Below are positions 27,701-36,420 of a stretch of DNA of 64,000 nt, piece by piece. A model generated the notes under the pieces. That model made no database searches, was not told the origin of the DNA, and saw only the letters and a program-made list of their open reading frames with translations. Each line of letters begins with the position of its first letter. Position 1 is the first letter of the stretch. Both the position numbers and the translations under genes were made by a program. The DNA comes from Diadema setosum (taxonomy: Eukaryota; Echinodermata; Echinoidea; Diadematoida; Diadematidae): positions 14,814,401 to 14,878,400 of the forward strand of contig CM067067.1 in NCBI GenBank assembly GCA_033980235.1, in the 5' to 3' direction.

Positions 27701-30700
27701 TATTCTACAACTTCTTTCTCAATTTCATGGAAAGCTGTTATCAAAAAAAAAAAAAAGTGTCTGCAAGTACAGTTTAGACTAGGAAATGGCTTACTAACCA
27801 AAAGGTAGATGACCTAATTAGTTTTGCTCACTGGCTACCATTTAAACTACAGGAACTCTACAAACTGTAGAAATTATCTTTTTTTTGTCATGCCTCAGTT
27901 TTCAACTCTGTATAATCAATGCAGTAGCATTTAAACTTTTGCCTATCTCAACAAATTAGAACTAAGTTATCAAAGCCATCTATACAAGATAAGAAGTTTC
28001 TTCTTCAAAATATGCTCATTTAGTGCCTAGAGTAGCAGGACTGCCAACCAGTACATTTTTTTTCTGTCCTTAAAAAAAAATAAGAAAAATTAAATTTTGA
28101 ATAAAAAAAAAAACATTTTTTTTTTTGTTGTTGTAGCCTTCATTGAACGTTATAGTTTCCCATTTTTCATCTGAAATATGTTTTTGCTCCCAAAATATTT
28201 TTTTTTTCATTGTACATTAGCATGTTTCATAGCTTGCAATGGTTGAGCAGCCCTGGTGAAGTTTGATTTGTAGAGTGCTAGTGTAGCATAGCATCACAAA
28301 TTCATTGTATATTCACAACACACTACCGAGTCTATGTACTCACTATTGCTGAACTAGAGAAAACTGCGCATTTTGTATTGAGCAGTGCATTTGGTTGCCT
28401 GTGTGTTTGAATTGTGCAGAAGCAATGTTGTTCAGAAATTATGCGTAGAGAGCTCATAGTGCAATACAATGAATATCTCACTGCCTTTTAACTGAAAAAA
28501 AAACAAAAAATTCCCTCTGGTGATGAAGAACATAATGTAGTTGACAAGGGGGAACAGTGATTTACTTTGTTTTGTTTCTTTGTGAATTTCAGGATATGAT
28601 CAGATGATAATATTAGTTTTGAGAAGCAGGATTCAGTGTAACTTGAGCAGGGGAAACTGTGTGCTGTGGAAAAGGACAGGAAAATTCATTGCATGGAATG
28701 GATGGTATCTGCAAATAGGAAATAGCTATGAATATGAGACAAGTATGTCACCAGCCTGCCAGTGAGTATTTTAAAGATTGTGGTGGGAAAAAGTCAAGGG
28801 TTTCTGACTACAGAGTCTTTGAAAAATGATCTCTACAAGAGACTTCCATTTTCCTAATGGCGTTGATGAAATCGTCATATGAAAATAAAAAGTATCAGGG
28901 GCACTGCAGCAGCACAAGTGATAAGGACAGCTTCAGTCACATTACAGCAGCAGTGTGAGCAAAACCAAACAAGTAATAAAGCCAGTTTCAAATTACGTTA
29001 ATTTGTAGTAGTTCAAATTGTGGGCTACGTAGTGCTGTGTAAGTGTTCATGATGATGATAGTTATAAAGTGACAAGCCTTAACATTATATTCCCATTAAA
29101 TTTGACTTACGTGCATATTGACATACACACACACAAAAAAAAAATAAATAAATAGTTGCTATGAGTACAAAATAGGTCTCTCTAAATTGATGTGATGCAA
29201 GGTTCTGATTCTTGTGCTGTGATAGTCTGAGAATATTTTTCCACCCATTCACTGTCTCTTTTCTTGTGTTTGTCAGCTCACTAATTTCCTGCGTGGCTTT
29301 TAGGATTGTATTTGTCTTGTCCCCCGTCTCATCCGTCCGTCACCTGTCACTCACATATGCACTGTTGCCATGGCGAAGGTTGGTCCGCCCTCATCTCATG
29401 CCTGCCAAAATGCTGCCTGGCGGCGGGAATGGCGCTCAGACGCATGTAGTCTCCTGTAGCACAGCTGTCTGTCTTTAGGACTTGGCAGTTTTTGGTCTTA
29501 CGTGATTGCATTGTGCATGCATGAACCATCTTTTTTTTTTTTTTTTGTTCCCCTCACTTTTCCGAAGACAGGATCAGGGTTGATATTCTGGAAAACTTTA
29601 GTGCTTAGTGCATCATGCATGTTCCATTACTTTATTGTTATTACTGTTTATTATTACTACTATTTCTACTACAACTATTGTTATTATTATCATTATTGAT
29701 AATATCAATAATTATGATTATTATTGTTATTGTTATTGTTATTATTATTGTTACTATTATTATTATTAGTAGTAGTAGTAGTAGTAGTAGAAGTAGTAGT
29801 AGTAGGAGTAGTAGTAGTAGTAGTAGTAGTAGTAGAAGTAGTAGTAGTAGGAGTAGTAGTAGTAGTAGTAGTAGTAGGAGTATCATTTTCATCATCATCA
29901 TAATTTTTCTACTTACAATTGTAGTATCAAAAGCAGTAATCAAGAGTGTATCTATTAAAGGCAGATCGGTGTGAAGTGAGGTGTCCCGAGGGTGAGGTAT
30001 GTCTGAAAATGGTAGCAAGGAAACAGTAATCTTCTTATTCCAGTGTCTCTCACCTATCAGTGGGGGGGGGGGGGGGGGGGGGACTCTTTTGAGTAAAGTA
30101 CTGTATAATTTCCAATTATTTGTGAAATTTGTTTTGAGAATGTTTTGTGTTTGTGCTTTTGTGACTGGGCTATTTATTATCAAAGGACACGAGATTACCA
30201 GATGCGGAACTGGATGATTTTATTTGTTCAGTTGATGTGTTGCATTTGCCCCTTCGTATTTTATGAAGTGATGTAACTCCCGAGGCACTCTGCTCGCATA
30301 TATGTGCATCATGTGCATTTTGAAAACACACAAGCACAAAAGTCATCTCTGATTATGGTACAGAAATACAGGACAGTTTTGTTTTGTTTTTGTTTTTGTT
30401 TTTTCATCGGCTAATGGTTAATTGACTTGACTGTGAGGCATGTCATCATGCAAGTTTTTGTTGTTATTTTTTGTGAGCTGTCAAGGGAGAAAAACATTCA
30501 GTGTAAAATAGGTGTAAACAGTAAACAAATGGGCTCATTTTGAAGGCATTTATTAACATGCCCATTTTGGACATGAATTTAGGATGCTACCGCCATTGAA
30601 TACTCCATTTAGAGTCTGAAAACAAACTTGACAGACAAGCAAGCAAACAAACAAACAAACAAACAACAACAAAATACAAACATTGTGTGGGGCAAAAATT

Positions 30701-33700
30701 GGTGATTCAATTTGTGATTCAATCGTTTACCTACCAAGGCACCTAGCTATAAATAAACTTGGAAAGCTTCACTTTTTTTTTAAAAATTGAGATTTACACA
30801 TTTATGTGGCAAGCTGATATGATAAAGTTAGGTACAACAGTGTATATAGTACTCTCCATGTGTTCTGGAAGAGATTGGTGGCAGCATATCAAATGCTCTT
30901 TGAATGTCCAAGATTACTAACATATTCAGAATTTCATTTGTATTTTCTTTTTGTCAGTTTTTTTTTTATGACTGTTCAAAGTCTTTTTTTTTAATGGTAT
31001 TGTCTAATTTTCTCCAACTTTCATCCAGTGTTTCATCTGGTACCTCTCTACAGTCACGTAATCTATATTTCTACCTGAATGGGGAAACTTCCTTTTAGTT
31101 CAATTGTATATGGATATGCTTTGTATCAGCTTGAGAATAAGAAAAGGTATAATCTAGGATTCGACAGCCTTTATTTCCTTACCTTTCATGAAATTTGTTC
31201 ATAGTTTTAAAAGTGAAATGATATTCCACAAACATTGAGGAATTTCAACATATGATATGTTTATAAACCATGAAAGCCATCTGATAGTCGTGAAACGGTT
31301 TCATTTTCGTACCCTCTAATGGTAGTACCTTTGGTGTTACTATTAAATGTCAATTTATAACTCAGTCATCATGCCAACTGTTAAATAGGCTGCTTCATCG
31401 ACAACAGAATGGCCAAGACAAGTACAGCTGTAGCTGCAGTTATTCAGTTTATCACTATCACTTATGAAAGAGGTGACATACACTGGCCATTTTTTTTTTT
31501 CTGTATGCTAATATTCCCCCGTGACTGTAAAGTGTTACTTTTGTGAATTAAATGTTGCCATGCCAACAGATGGGTAGTCCGAAGTCCTCTCCAAAGACAA
31601 TGACACTGGGCCGCAGATTATTCTCTGCCCGACCAAGGGGGTGAGATGCTTAGCTCACCACACCACACACTAACATCACAAGGCGCTTTCCAATCACACA
31701 CCACACTCCAAATTTTTCCACAGTAGATTTTTTTTTTAAATTTATTTGTTTTTTTATATGCCACCGTGCAGTTCGGAATGGGTTGTGAGGAAGCCCATAG
31801 GAAAAATGTGTGCACTTGTATAATTTTCATCTTGTGTTCGTCTGCACAAGTTTGCTTCTTTTTCTTTTTTTTTTTTAAGGACCGACCCAACCAACTGATT
31901 CATCAGCTCTGTGCTGCAATGTAATTCAGCACGTCATGCTGCACCTTTTCGACTTGGTTTTCACTGCTGAAAGTAGAAAAACAGAACTTCTGCATTTATG
32001 GAAATAGTGGTCTGTTTACTAGTAATCATGAATTCATTCCATCATCCATCCTAAATAGGTTGTGGCAAGTTTTCTTTCTCAATCATGTTTTTTTTTTTTT
32101 CTGTAAGAATTTGTTTTATTGATAGAAAATGATTGATGAAAAGGTCAGAAAACTTTGGACAAGTCTTAGACTAAACTTTGAGGTAACCATCAAAGTGTAA
32201 GTGCTTGAGCACTGACAAAGCTCTGAATTACATAATGATGCTTGTGGAAGTGTGCCTTTTGTACAAGGTTGCTGACAAAAGAGCTTGATTCTATGATTTG
32301 ATTGATTTGCTGCAAACTGCAACTTCCACCTCCAGCCACTGTGAATAAGCGAGAGACGTGCTAGTTTCACTTAAAATTGCCTTGTCCGAAAATCTCTATC
32401 AACATTTTACTTACTTTGTAGACATTATGTTCTCAACAAAATTCTTTCCATCCATGGAGCAGGATTTTGAGTATTGTGGAAATCACATAGGAAATAATAA
32501 TTATTTTTTAATGTTATAAAACATATTTTTCTTTTTAAATCAAGGGTATTCTTGTGCATGTGACCCTGTAACCATGGAAGCCTGTAGAGACCCCAGCATT
32601 GACATATTTTGAAATTGTCTGTACAACATTCTCTAGCAATTCTGAGTGATTCTGAGAGAATATTTACAGACTTGTATATGTTACTTCCTTACAAATCTTT
32701 ATCTATGTCATACATTGGATGATGAGAAATATTTTCTTGTTTTAAGTAGAAGATGAATGTTGTGTTTCTGTTTCTGATAAGGAACTGTAGGCAAACTAGC
32801 TTGTGCACTATAATGCATGTGTCCATTTGTCTGTGTTTGTATTTTTATTTTATTTTTTTATTTTTTATTTTTTATTTTCTGTCAGGACATTGGAAATCTG
32901 TAGTTGGAATCATGTTAGGCTTGCGCACAGCATCTTGAGGAAATAGACTTTAAAGATAATAAAAAGTTTTGGTACCTCAAAAGTTTCCCTGAATTTCCGT
33001 GTTTCAGGTTAAAGTATCTATCATATAACTAACACATACACTGATTACTACGGCCAGCGCATACGCACACATCACATGCGAACAAATTTCAAATCCATGA
33101 ACGGATAAGATGTTTGTGTGCGCATGCGCTGGCCGTCAATTCAGTGTAGCTCTCCCAAGGTCCTCTCAACCGAGTCACATTCAGTCATCAATTCGAACAG
33201 AAAGGGACTATTGGCAAAACCAAATGTTGCCCAAAGCCTGTTTTCAATACTTCAACTTAACTGGTAAGTCTTCAAATTGAAGAAATTTTTGGATTTTAAG
33301 TTAATATTTACCCGCGATACTAAATCTGTCATGATCCTGTAAGCTACAATGCGAAGCCCCATTTAGCTATGCGTATGGGGCTGCTGGTCGCAGTTAGCTA
33401 CACAGTATGCGCATGGGGCTGCACGCTGCTGGTCACAGTTATCATGCAATAATGGTTTCGCACAATACGTGTACTATCTCGCCGCCGCCGTACGGCGGCG
33501 GCTCTGGTACGAAACCATTATTGCATGATTACTAAGACATGAGAGCACTTTGGGGCGAGTGAGTCTCACAGTGTTAGTTATATGAAAGGTACTTTAACCT
33601 GAAACACAAACTAAGACAAGGAAATTCAGGGAAACTTTTGAGGTAATACCAAAACTTTATATTATCTTTAAGTTCATTATTCCAATATAGTAAATTCTTA

Positions 33701-36420
33701 ATACTCTCAGGTGCTCATTCCCAACAGCAGAGATGGTGGTGGGGCTTGGGAAAGATGGGTGGGAAAGGCTGATGTTACACATAGGTGATCTTTTCTCTTG
33801 TGATTAATACCGTGATTGTGGCTGCATTGAGATAATGTTTTGTGGGGTTTTTTTTATAAAACAAATATCACCTTTTATTGTGATGTGTCTTCTCATATCT
33901 CTTTTTTTCTGCTGTCACTTTCTATTCTTTAGTTTTATTTTATGTCTGTCTTTTGAAGTATTTCAGAAGCATTTTCTTGAAAGATCTTGGGTCTTTTTTT
34001 TTTCGTTGTTTGTCTGTTTCCAGTATTATGTTAATTTGAGTAACCATTCCAGTTCAGCTGCTTGGGGCCCTTTTTGTAGGATGCATGTTAAAGGGATGGT
34101 ATAGTATTGGTTTCGGTGAGAATTCAGCTTTTAACTTTTTGCGAGATATTTAGAAACCACTTTATGAAATGTTAAGAAGCCTTCAATTCTAAGGGGAATT
34201 GAAAGTTTATTACAGTTGAACCTCTATTATCCGGCCTCCCTTTATCCGGATCTCTCTATTATCCGGACGCAATCTCGCCGTGATTTTTTTTAATCTTTTT
34301 TGAAGAATTACGGGAGGAAAGGGGGATTCCCAACTCCTTGAGAACTCCTACACAAATACATATGAATTACTTGATACATTTCTTAATAATTATTTAGGTA
34401 ACTCATCCCAAGAATTTATAAAAGAAAATGATTTCATTCTTGCAAACACGAACCTCTATTTTGGGGTCTGTTACTGAGTGTAACAATGAAAAGGTTGCGG
34501 TATACATATTTCTACATGTGGTACTACAATAGGCTACATCAGTACATGTGTATGTATATGTACATGTATAAAGCATTGAGTCTCCCGTATCCGGCCAAAT
34601 CCCTTATCCGGATGAGCCCCGGTCCCGACTTGTCCGGATACGAGAGGTTCAATTGTATATCAAAATCATCTTTGAAATGGCTGAGATATCAAAAAATAAA
34701 GTAAAACAAAGGGAGCCTAATAAAAGGGTCCCACCTTTTATTAGGATTCCTTTGATTTAGATATCTCAGCCATTTCAAAACCAATTTTCATGAAAGAGGT
34801 TTCTCATTATCTGAAAAAGTAATCATCAAAAAAAGTTGGAAACCTCGAACCCCATCTCATCCGCAACTGTACCATCCCTTTAAGATCATTATTCTTTCTT
34901 AGGTTCATGGTGCAGTGTATGTATATAGTGCACCGTGGTGACCTAGGATGTTTCAATGTTTTGTCAACATTCTTCTAAAATCTTATAAATCCTAGGAGAT
35001 TAGAATATTCATGATGGTGTTTCAAGTGTGAGTGTAATGGACACTTTTTGAATATTATTTGTCTTTGTGTTTTAAAAATATTCCTGTTAACCTGAAATAT
35101 TCACAGATATTATTTATTGATATTTTCCCTGTTCCCATGAAAGTGACATGAAAGTTATATTTTGTTTAAGTTAACACATTCTATGATTTCTCATTCATCG
35201 AAAGTATTGCAATACTTCTGCATTATACATGTATCAGTGTCACAGTGTTCTTTACCTTTTTTCGTTTCTTTCATTTTCTTTTGTGTAAAAATTTCATAAC
35301 TTGTGTTATTATTATTTTGCTGCAGTATTATTGCATACCTAATGGCATGGTTTATGATATGGTCATTAAAGTGAGATACCCCTTAATTTGCATGAGGAAC
35401 ATTTGATGCATCGTGTGATATGATGAATGGATATGGCAAAAATATTATTTGTTTTATGTTATCAGAACTCACATGCATGAAACAGATTAGTCTATCATAA
35501 TTGATTTCAAGTTGCGTGAATATCTTTTTATCAATTATCGATGGAGATAGGATATTGATTGATGAAAGTTGACTTTCCAGCATTACTTTTTGCCAGAAGA
35601 GACAAATTTTTGGTAAGAATATCAAATAACAATTATGACGTTCATATTAAAGTGGCAATGTCAGAGTAACATCAGCCCCCTCTTGTTGGTAGGACATCAA
35701 CAAGTCATTCATTTCACCACATCCTGACAAAAAACCAATACTCCAGATGCTGCTGTAATGGTAATTATATCTGTTGTCTTATTTGGTATTCATTTCTGTC
35801 TAATCTAATTCAAATTTTCTGCCTTGTCTTACCCTGATAAAAGACAAGATTAATCAAAAAGGCTGCTTTCCCTTTTGCATTTCTGGGTATATTTCTGGAC
35901 ATTCCTCCTGCAGTTAATGCAATCTAATGATTGAGAAAATAAAATCTTAATCTCCCCAAGCACACAAGCTTACGAAGAGCACATTGCAAAATGCTGACAA
36001 TCTAGCATTCTTGGAAGTTCACTGACATGGAAACAGTAATCAATGTTCCCTGCCCCTGCAATTCAAGTTTGATCAATCCATTGTACAAGTATGTACATAG
36101 CGGAAGTGCAGTTAGATTACTGCAACATATTAAAACCAAAAACTAAACTAGATGTGAGTGACTTTAGGAAAAGATGTCCATTTGAGGGAGAAGAGATGGA
36201 CAAAGAGATAACATTTTTTGTTAACTTTCTTTCTTTCCTCTCTACCACCTTTCAGGGACCCTCCGAACTAAGTCTTTCCACTGGTCAAATCCTGAAGATT
36301 CTTAGTATGGACTCCATGGACTGGTGGACGGCTGAGCATGAGGGTCGCCGCGGGGTCATCCCCACACAGTTCATAGAGGTTCTCACAGTGAATGACTCGA
36401 CGGAAATAACTTCAATTTGA
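9701..36420 (+). CDS. PSTPIP1: PSTPIP1-like F-BAR/SH3 adaptor, spliced, 3' half of gene (6 exons)
   Basis: Six exons, 9701-9780, 11875-11973, 12824-12920, 16153-16350, 21207-21301 and 36256-36420, join with matching phases (2 leading bases, then phases 0, 0, 1, 1, 0) into 243 codons plus stop. Residues 1-92 match the end of a PSTPIP F-BAR domain; the signature RNSMWV...LHCVQDDE aligns with the human PSTPIP1 RNALWV...QCVKDDE block (from memory). Residues 92-176 are a Pro/Ser/Asn-rich linker that starts APIEYENFYN, like the tyrosine-containing start of the PSTPIP1 linker. Residues about 177-232 form an SH3 domain: RFDYKAQ (ALYDY motif), DWWTAE (tryptophan pair), and VIPTQFIEVL. PSTPIP proteins bind curved membranes through the F-BAR dimer and link PEST-type phosphatases, WASP and actin. 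Human PSTPIP2 lacks an SH3, so this copy is PSTPIP1-like. The F-BAR N-terminus is upstream of the window. Other F-BAR/SH3 families (PACSIN, GAS7, NOSTRIN) fit less well. Confidence 0.88.
9781..11874. other. Intron of PSTPIP1-like gene
   Basis: AT-rich intron between donor gtaagg and acceptor at 11874. I see no gene. It ends in an (ATAC)n-like microsatellite at 11735-11815 before the acceptor. Confidence 0.75.
11735..11815. repeat. (ATAC)n-type microsatellite
   Basis: Interrupted ACAT/ATAC/GCAT repeat ending about 60 bases before the splice acceptor used for the next exon. Confidence 0.8.
11875..11973 (+). CDS. PSTPIP1: PSTPIP1-like exon 2 of window: F-BAR signature exon
   Basis: Thirty-three codons, phase 0 at both ends, donor gtaaga. 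It encodes VLQQMEEERIKFLRNSMWVS and continues to LHCVQDDE, the most diagnostic PSTPIP block in the window. I chose the acceptor at ...catggaaaag because the spacing from the preceding Cys to the Trp then equals the human spacing (20 residues). A second AG 11 bases downstream (caacag) is an alternative but is out of frame. An (ATAC)n microsatellite (11735-11815) lies just upstream. Confidence 0.9.
11974..12823. other. Intron of PSTPIP1-like gene
   Basis: Holds one family A element (12106-12486) and otherwise only AT-rich sequence. Confidence 0.75.
12106..12486. mobile_element. Palindromic TTAA MITE, family A copy 3
   Basis: Begins ATAAAGGGATGGTACAGT (TTAA degraded to ATAA) and ends AAAACTGTATGATCC. 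The mid-point AAAGTGTGGGTCCCACACTT is a perfect 20-base palindrome. Confidence 0.75.
12824..12920 (+). CDS. PSTPIP1: PSTPIP1-like exon 3 of window: end of F-BAR domain
   Basis: Flanked by tttttcag and gtgggt. Reads HCEDTRKSLEKCSEENDIKL then FVAQKKTGNRRP, which matches the human segment [20 protein letters not shown] onward (from memory), the last helix of the F-BAR fold. Ends in phase 1, and the single G is completed by CA of the next exon to make Ala. Confidence 0.88.
13074..13166. mobile_element. Short TTAA element, family B copy 5 (reverse orientation)
   Basis: TTAACCCATTGACAACGG to CTTCAACGGGTTAA with TTAA borders. The core CCCGAGTATACTCGGG is intact. It lies in the intron after exon 12824-12920, 154 bases from the donor. 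Confidence 0.8.
15104..15334. mobile_element. Palindromic TTAA MITE, family A copy 4 (left arm truncated)
   Basis: Starts at GGTATGGCTGAGATATCC, the mid-left part of family A, and runs to TGCCATCCCTTTAA with an intact right TTAA. The outer left arm is missing. Confidence 0.7.
15480..15520 (-). repeat. (ATTTG)n tract, possible 3' tail of a minus-strand retroposon
   Basis: About seven units of TTGAT then TTATTTATT. Read on the minus strand it is AATAAATAAATCAAATCAAA, which is typical of the 3' tail of LINE or LINE-mobilised copies. No reverse transcriptase coding is visible next to it, so the retroposon reading is inference only. Confidence 0.5.
16153..16350 (+). CDS. PSTPIP1: PSTPIP1-like exon 4 of window: proline/serine-rich linker
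   Basis: Acceptor atgcag, donor gtaaat. Translation starts APIEYENFYNNQKT and continues through a Pro-, Ser- and Asn-rich, low-complexity linker to RRSLPRQQDG. The YENFY block corresponds to the PYQNYY block of human PSTPIP1, a likely phosphotyrosine position. The exon is clearly more GC-rich than its intron surroundings. Two donors three bases apart (16348 gtggta, 16351 gtaaat) are both phase 1, so the transcript may include or omit one Gly codon. Confidence 0.85.
17282..17342. repeat. Poly-C plus (CA)n microsatellite
   Basis: Eleven C bases followed by CA repeats with few interruptions. Confidence 0.9.
19810..20400. repeat. Diverged tandem repeats (three units)
   Basis: The motif ACAAARCTTGGCAGGAAT occurs at 19834, 20155 and 20291. 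In units 1 and 3 it is followed by TATAGTTTGTACAAATGTTR, then by a CCCCYAGGGRCCCA block and a GGCCCAAATA-like end. Units differ in length by deletion. I do not recognise the family; no coding potential. Confidence 0.6.
21207..21301 (+). CDS. PSTPIP1: PSTPIP1-like exon 5 of window: linker end and first part of SH3
   Basis: Acceptor cccgctag, donor gtaaag. The phase-1 G of the former exon plus AC makes Asp, then PLYAAVDSPPPQSSAGSMQT followed by LVRARFDYKAQ, the first strand and ALYDY-like motif of an SH3 domain. The sequence LYAAVD is similar to VYTAIAV upstream of the human SH3. Ends in phase 0. A strong decoy polypyrimidine-AG (about 21120-21136) lies 70 bases upstream. Confidence 0.87.
22562..23314. 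mobile_element. hAT-like non-autonomous element with 8 bp target duplication
   Basis: Flanked by perfect 8-base direct repeats CTTGTAGC at 22562-22569 and 23307-23314. The ends AGGGAGGTGTTACAGAGATG and CTTCTCTAGCACCTCCCTG are about 30-base inverted repeats with some mismatches. An 8 bp duplication and CAGGG-type ends are characteristic of the hAT superfamily. The interior (about 737 bp) has no long open frame. Confidence 0.82.
25477..25567. mobile_element. Short TTAA element, family B copy 6
   Basis: TTAACCTGTTGAGGACGAGT to GTCCTCAATGGGTTAA with TTAA on both sides. The core palindrome is partly broken (CCAGTATACTCTCG). Confidence 0.78.
26181..26520. mobile_element. TTAA fold-back element, family E copy 1 (right part missing)
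   Basis: Starts TTAAAAGGATAAGTTCACCT and shares GTGGATTGAGTGAATTCAGC and the CAGCAGTGACTGC segment with the full copy at 27058. The right terminus is not found. Confidence 0.7.
27058..27624. mobile_element. TTAA fold-back element, family E copy 2 (full length, 567 bp)
   Basis: Left end TTAAAGGACAAGTTCACC, right end GGTGAACTTGTCCTTTAA, TTAA on both borders. Long inverted arms share GAACACATCAGTGA and TCACTGATGTGTTC, and CAGTCACGGCTGG and CCAGCAGTGACTG. Such elements are, from memory, abundant in echinoderm genomes. Confidence 0.82.
29641..29880. repeat. (ATT)n and (AGT)n trinucleotide repeats
   Basis: An ATT-rich stretch leads into a long interrupted AGT array (29767-29880). It makes long poly-Leu or poly-Ser open frames on both strands that are not genes. 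Confidence 0.9.
30061..30082. repeat. Poly-G run
   Basis: About 21 consecutive G bases. Confidence 0.9.
32950..33671. mobile_element. Palindromic TTAA element with nested palindromes (722 bp)
   Basis: Outer ends TTAAAGATAATAAAAAGTTT and AAACTTTATATTATCTTTAA are inverted repeats of at least 80 bases (sharing CCTCAAAAGTTTCCCTG, TTTCAGGTTAAAGTA and CATATAACTAACAC), with TTAA on both sides. Inside lie a second inverted pair (ACGGCCAGCGCATACGCACA near 33050 and TGTGTGCGCATGCGCTGGCC near 33116) and a third (33441-33460 against 33510-33529, 20 of 20 bases) around a perfect 22-base GC palindrome at 33481-33502. Confidence 0.8.
34088..34883. mobile_element. Palindromic TTAA MITE, family A copy 5, interrupted
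   Basis: Left end TTAAAGGGATGGTATAGT, right end ACTGTACCATCCCTTTAA, TTAA at both borders. The left arm is broken by a separate element at 34213-34655; removing it restores the family A sequence. Confidence 0.82.
34211..34657. mobile_element. pogo/Tigger-like MITE nested in family A copy 5
   Basis: Element 34213-34655 (443 bp) has ends CAGTTGAACCTCTATTATCC and GGATACGAGAGGTTCAATTG, inverted repeats with few mismatches, and is bordered on both sides by TA. CAGT-type ends with TTGAACCTC and TA duplication are typical of Tc1/mariner pogo-Tigger elements. No transposase is visible. Confidence 0.82.
36256..36420 (+). CDS. PSTPIP1: PSTPIP1-like last coding exon: SH3 core and stop
   Basis: Begins after ctttcag with GPSELSLSTGQILKILSMDS, then MDWWTAEHEGRRGVIPTQFI, EVL and a 10-12 residue tail ending in TSI before TGA. 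It holds the n-Src and distal loop regions, the WW pair, and the Gly...Pro...Phe motif (Phe in place of the usual Tyr). The same frame is open for 165 bases upstream into the intron, so retention of the intron end would not stop translation directly, but that stretch is not SH3-like. Confidence 0.9.
   Translation, partial: GPSELSLSTGQILKILSMDSMDWWTAEHEGRRGVIPTQFIEVLTVNDSTEITSI

Larger units (their letters stand above)
21302..36255. other. 15 kb intron that splits the SH3 domain of the PSTPIP1-like gene
   Basis: Phase-0 intron between KAQ and GPSEL of the SH3 RT loop. It carries a hAT-like element, family B copy 6, two copies of a TTAA fold-back element (26181 and 27058), trinucleotide repeats near 29.7 kb, a 722 bp palindromic element (32950-33671) and a family A copy with a nested element (34088-34883). 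Two GC-richer islands (29340-29470 and 31570-31640) are the only places that look unlike plain intron. Confidence 0.7.

Noticed and set aside
29641..30183. 180-codon poly-Leu/Ile open frame on the minus strand (and Ser-rich one on plus)
   Set aside because: It is a translation of the (AGT)n and (ATT)n repeats; no domain and no coding bias outside the repeat.
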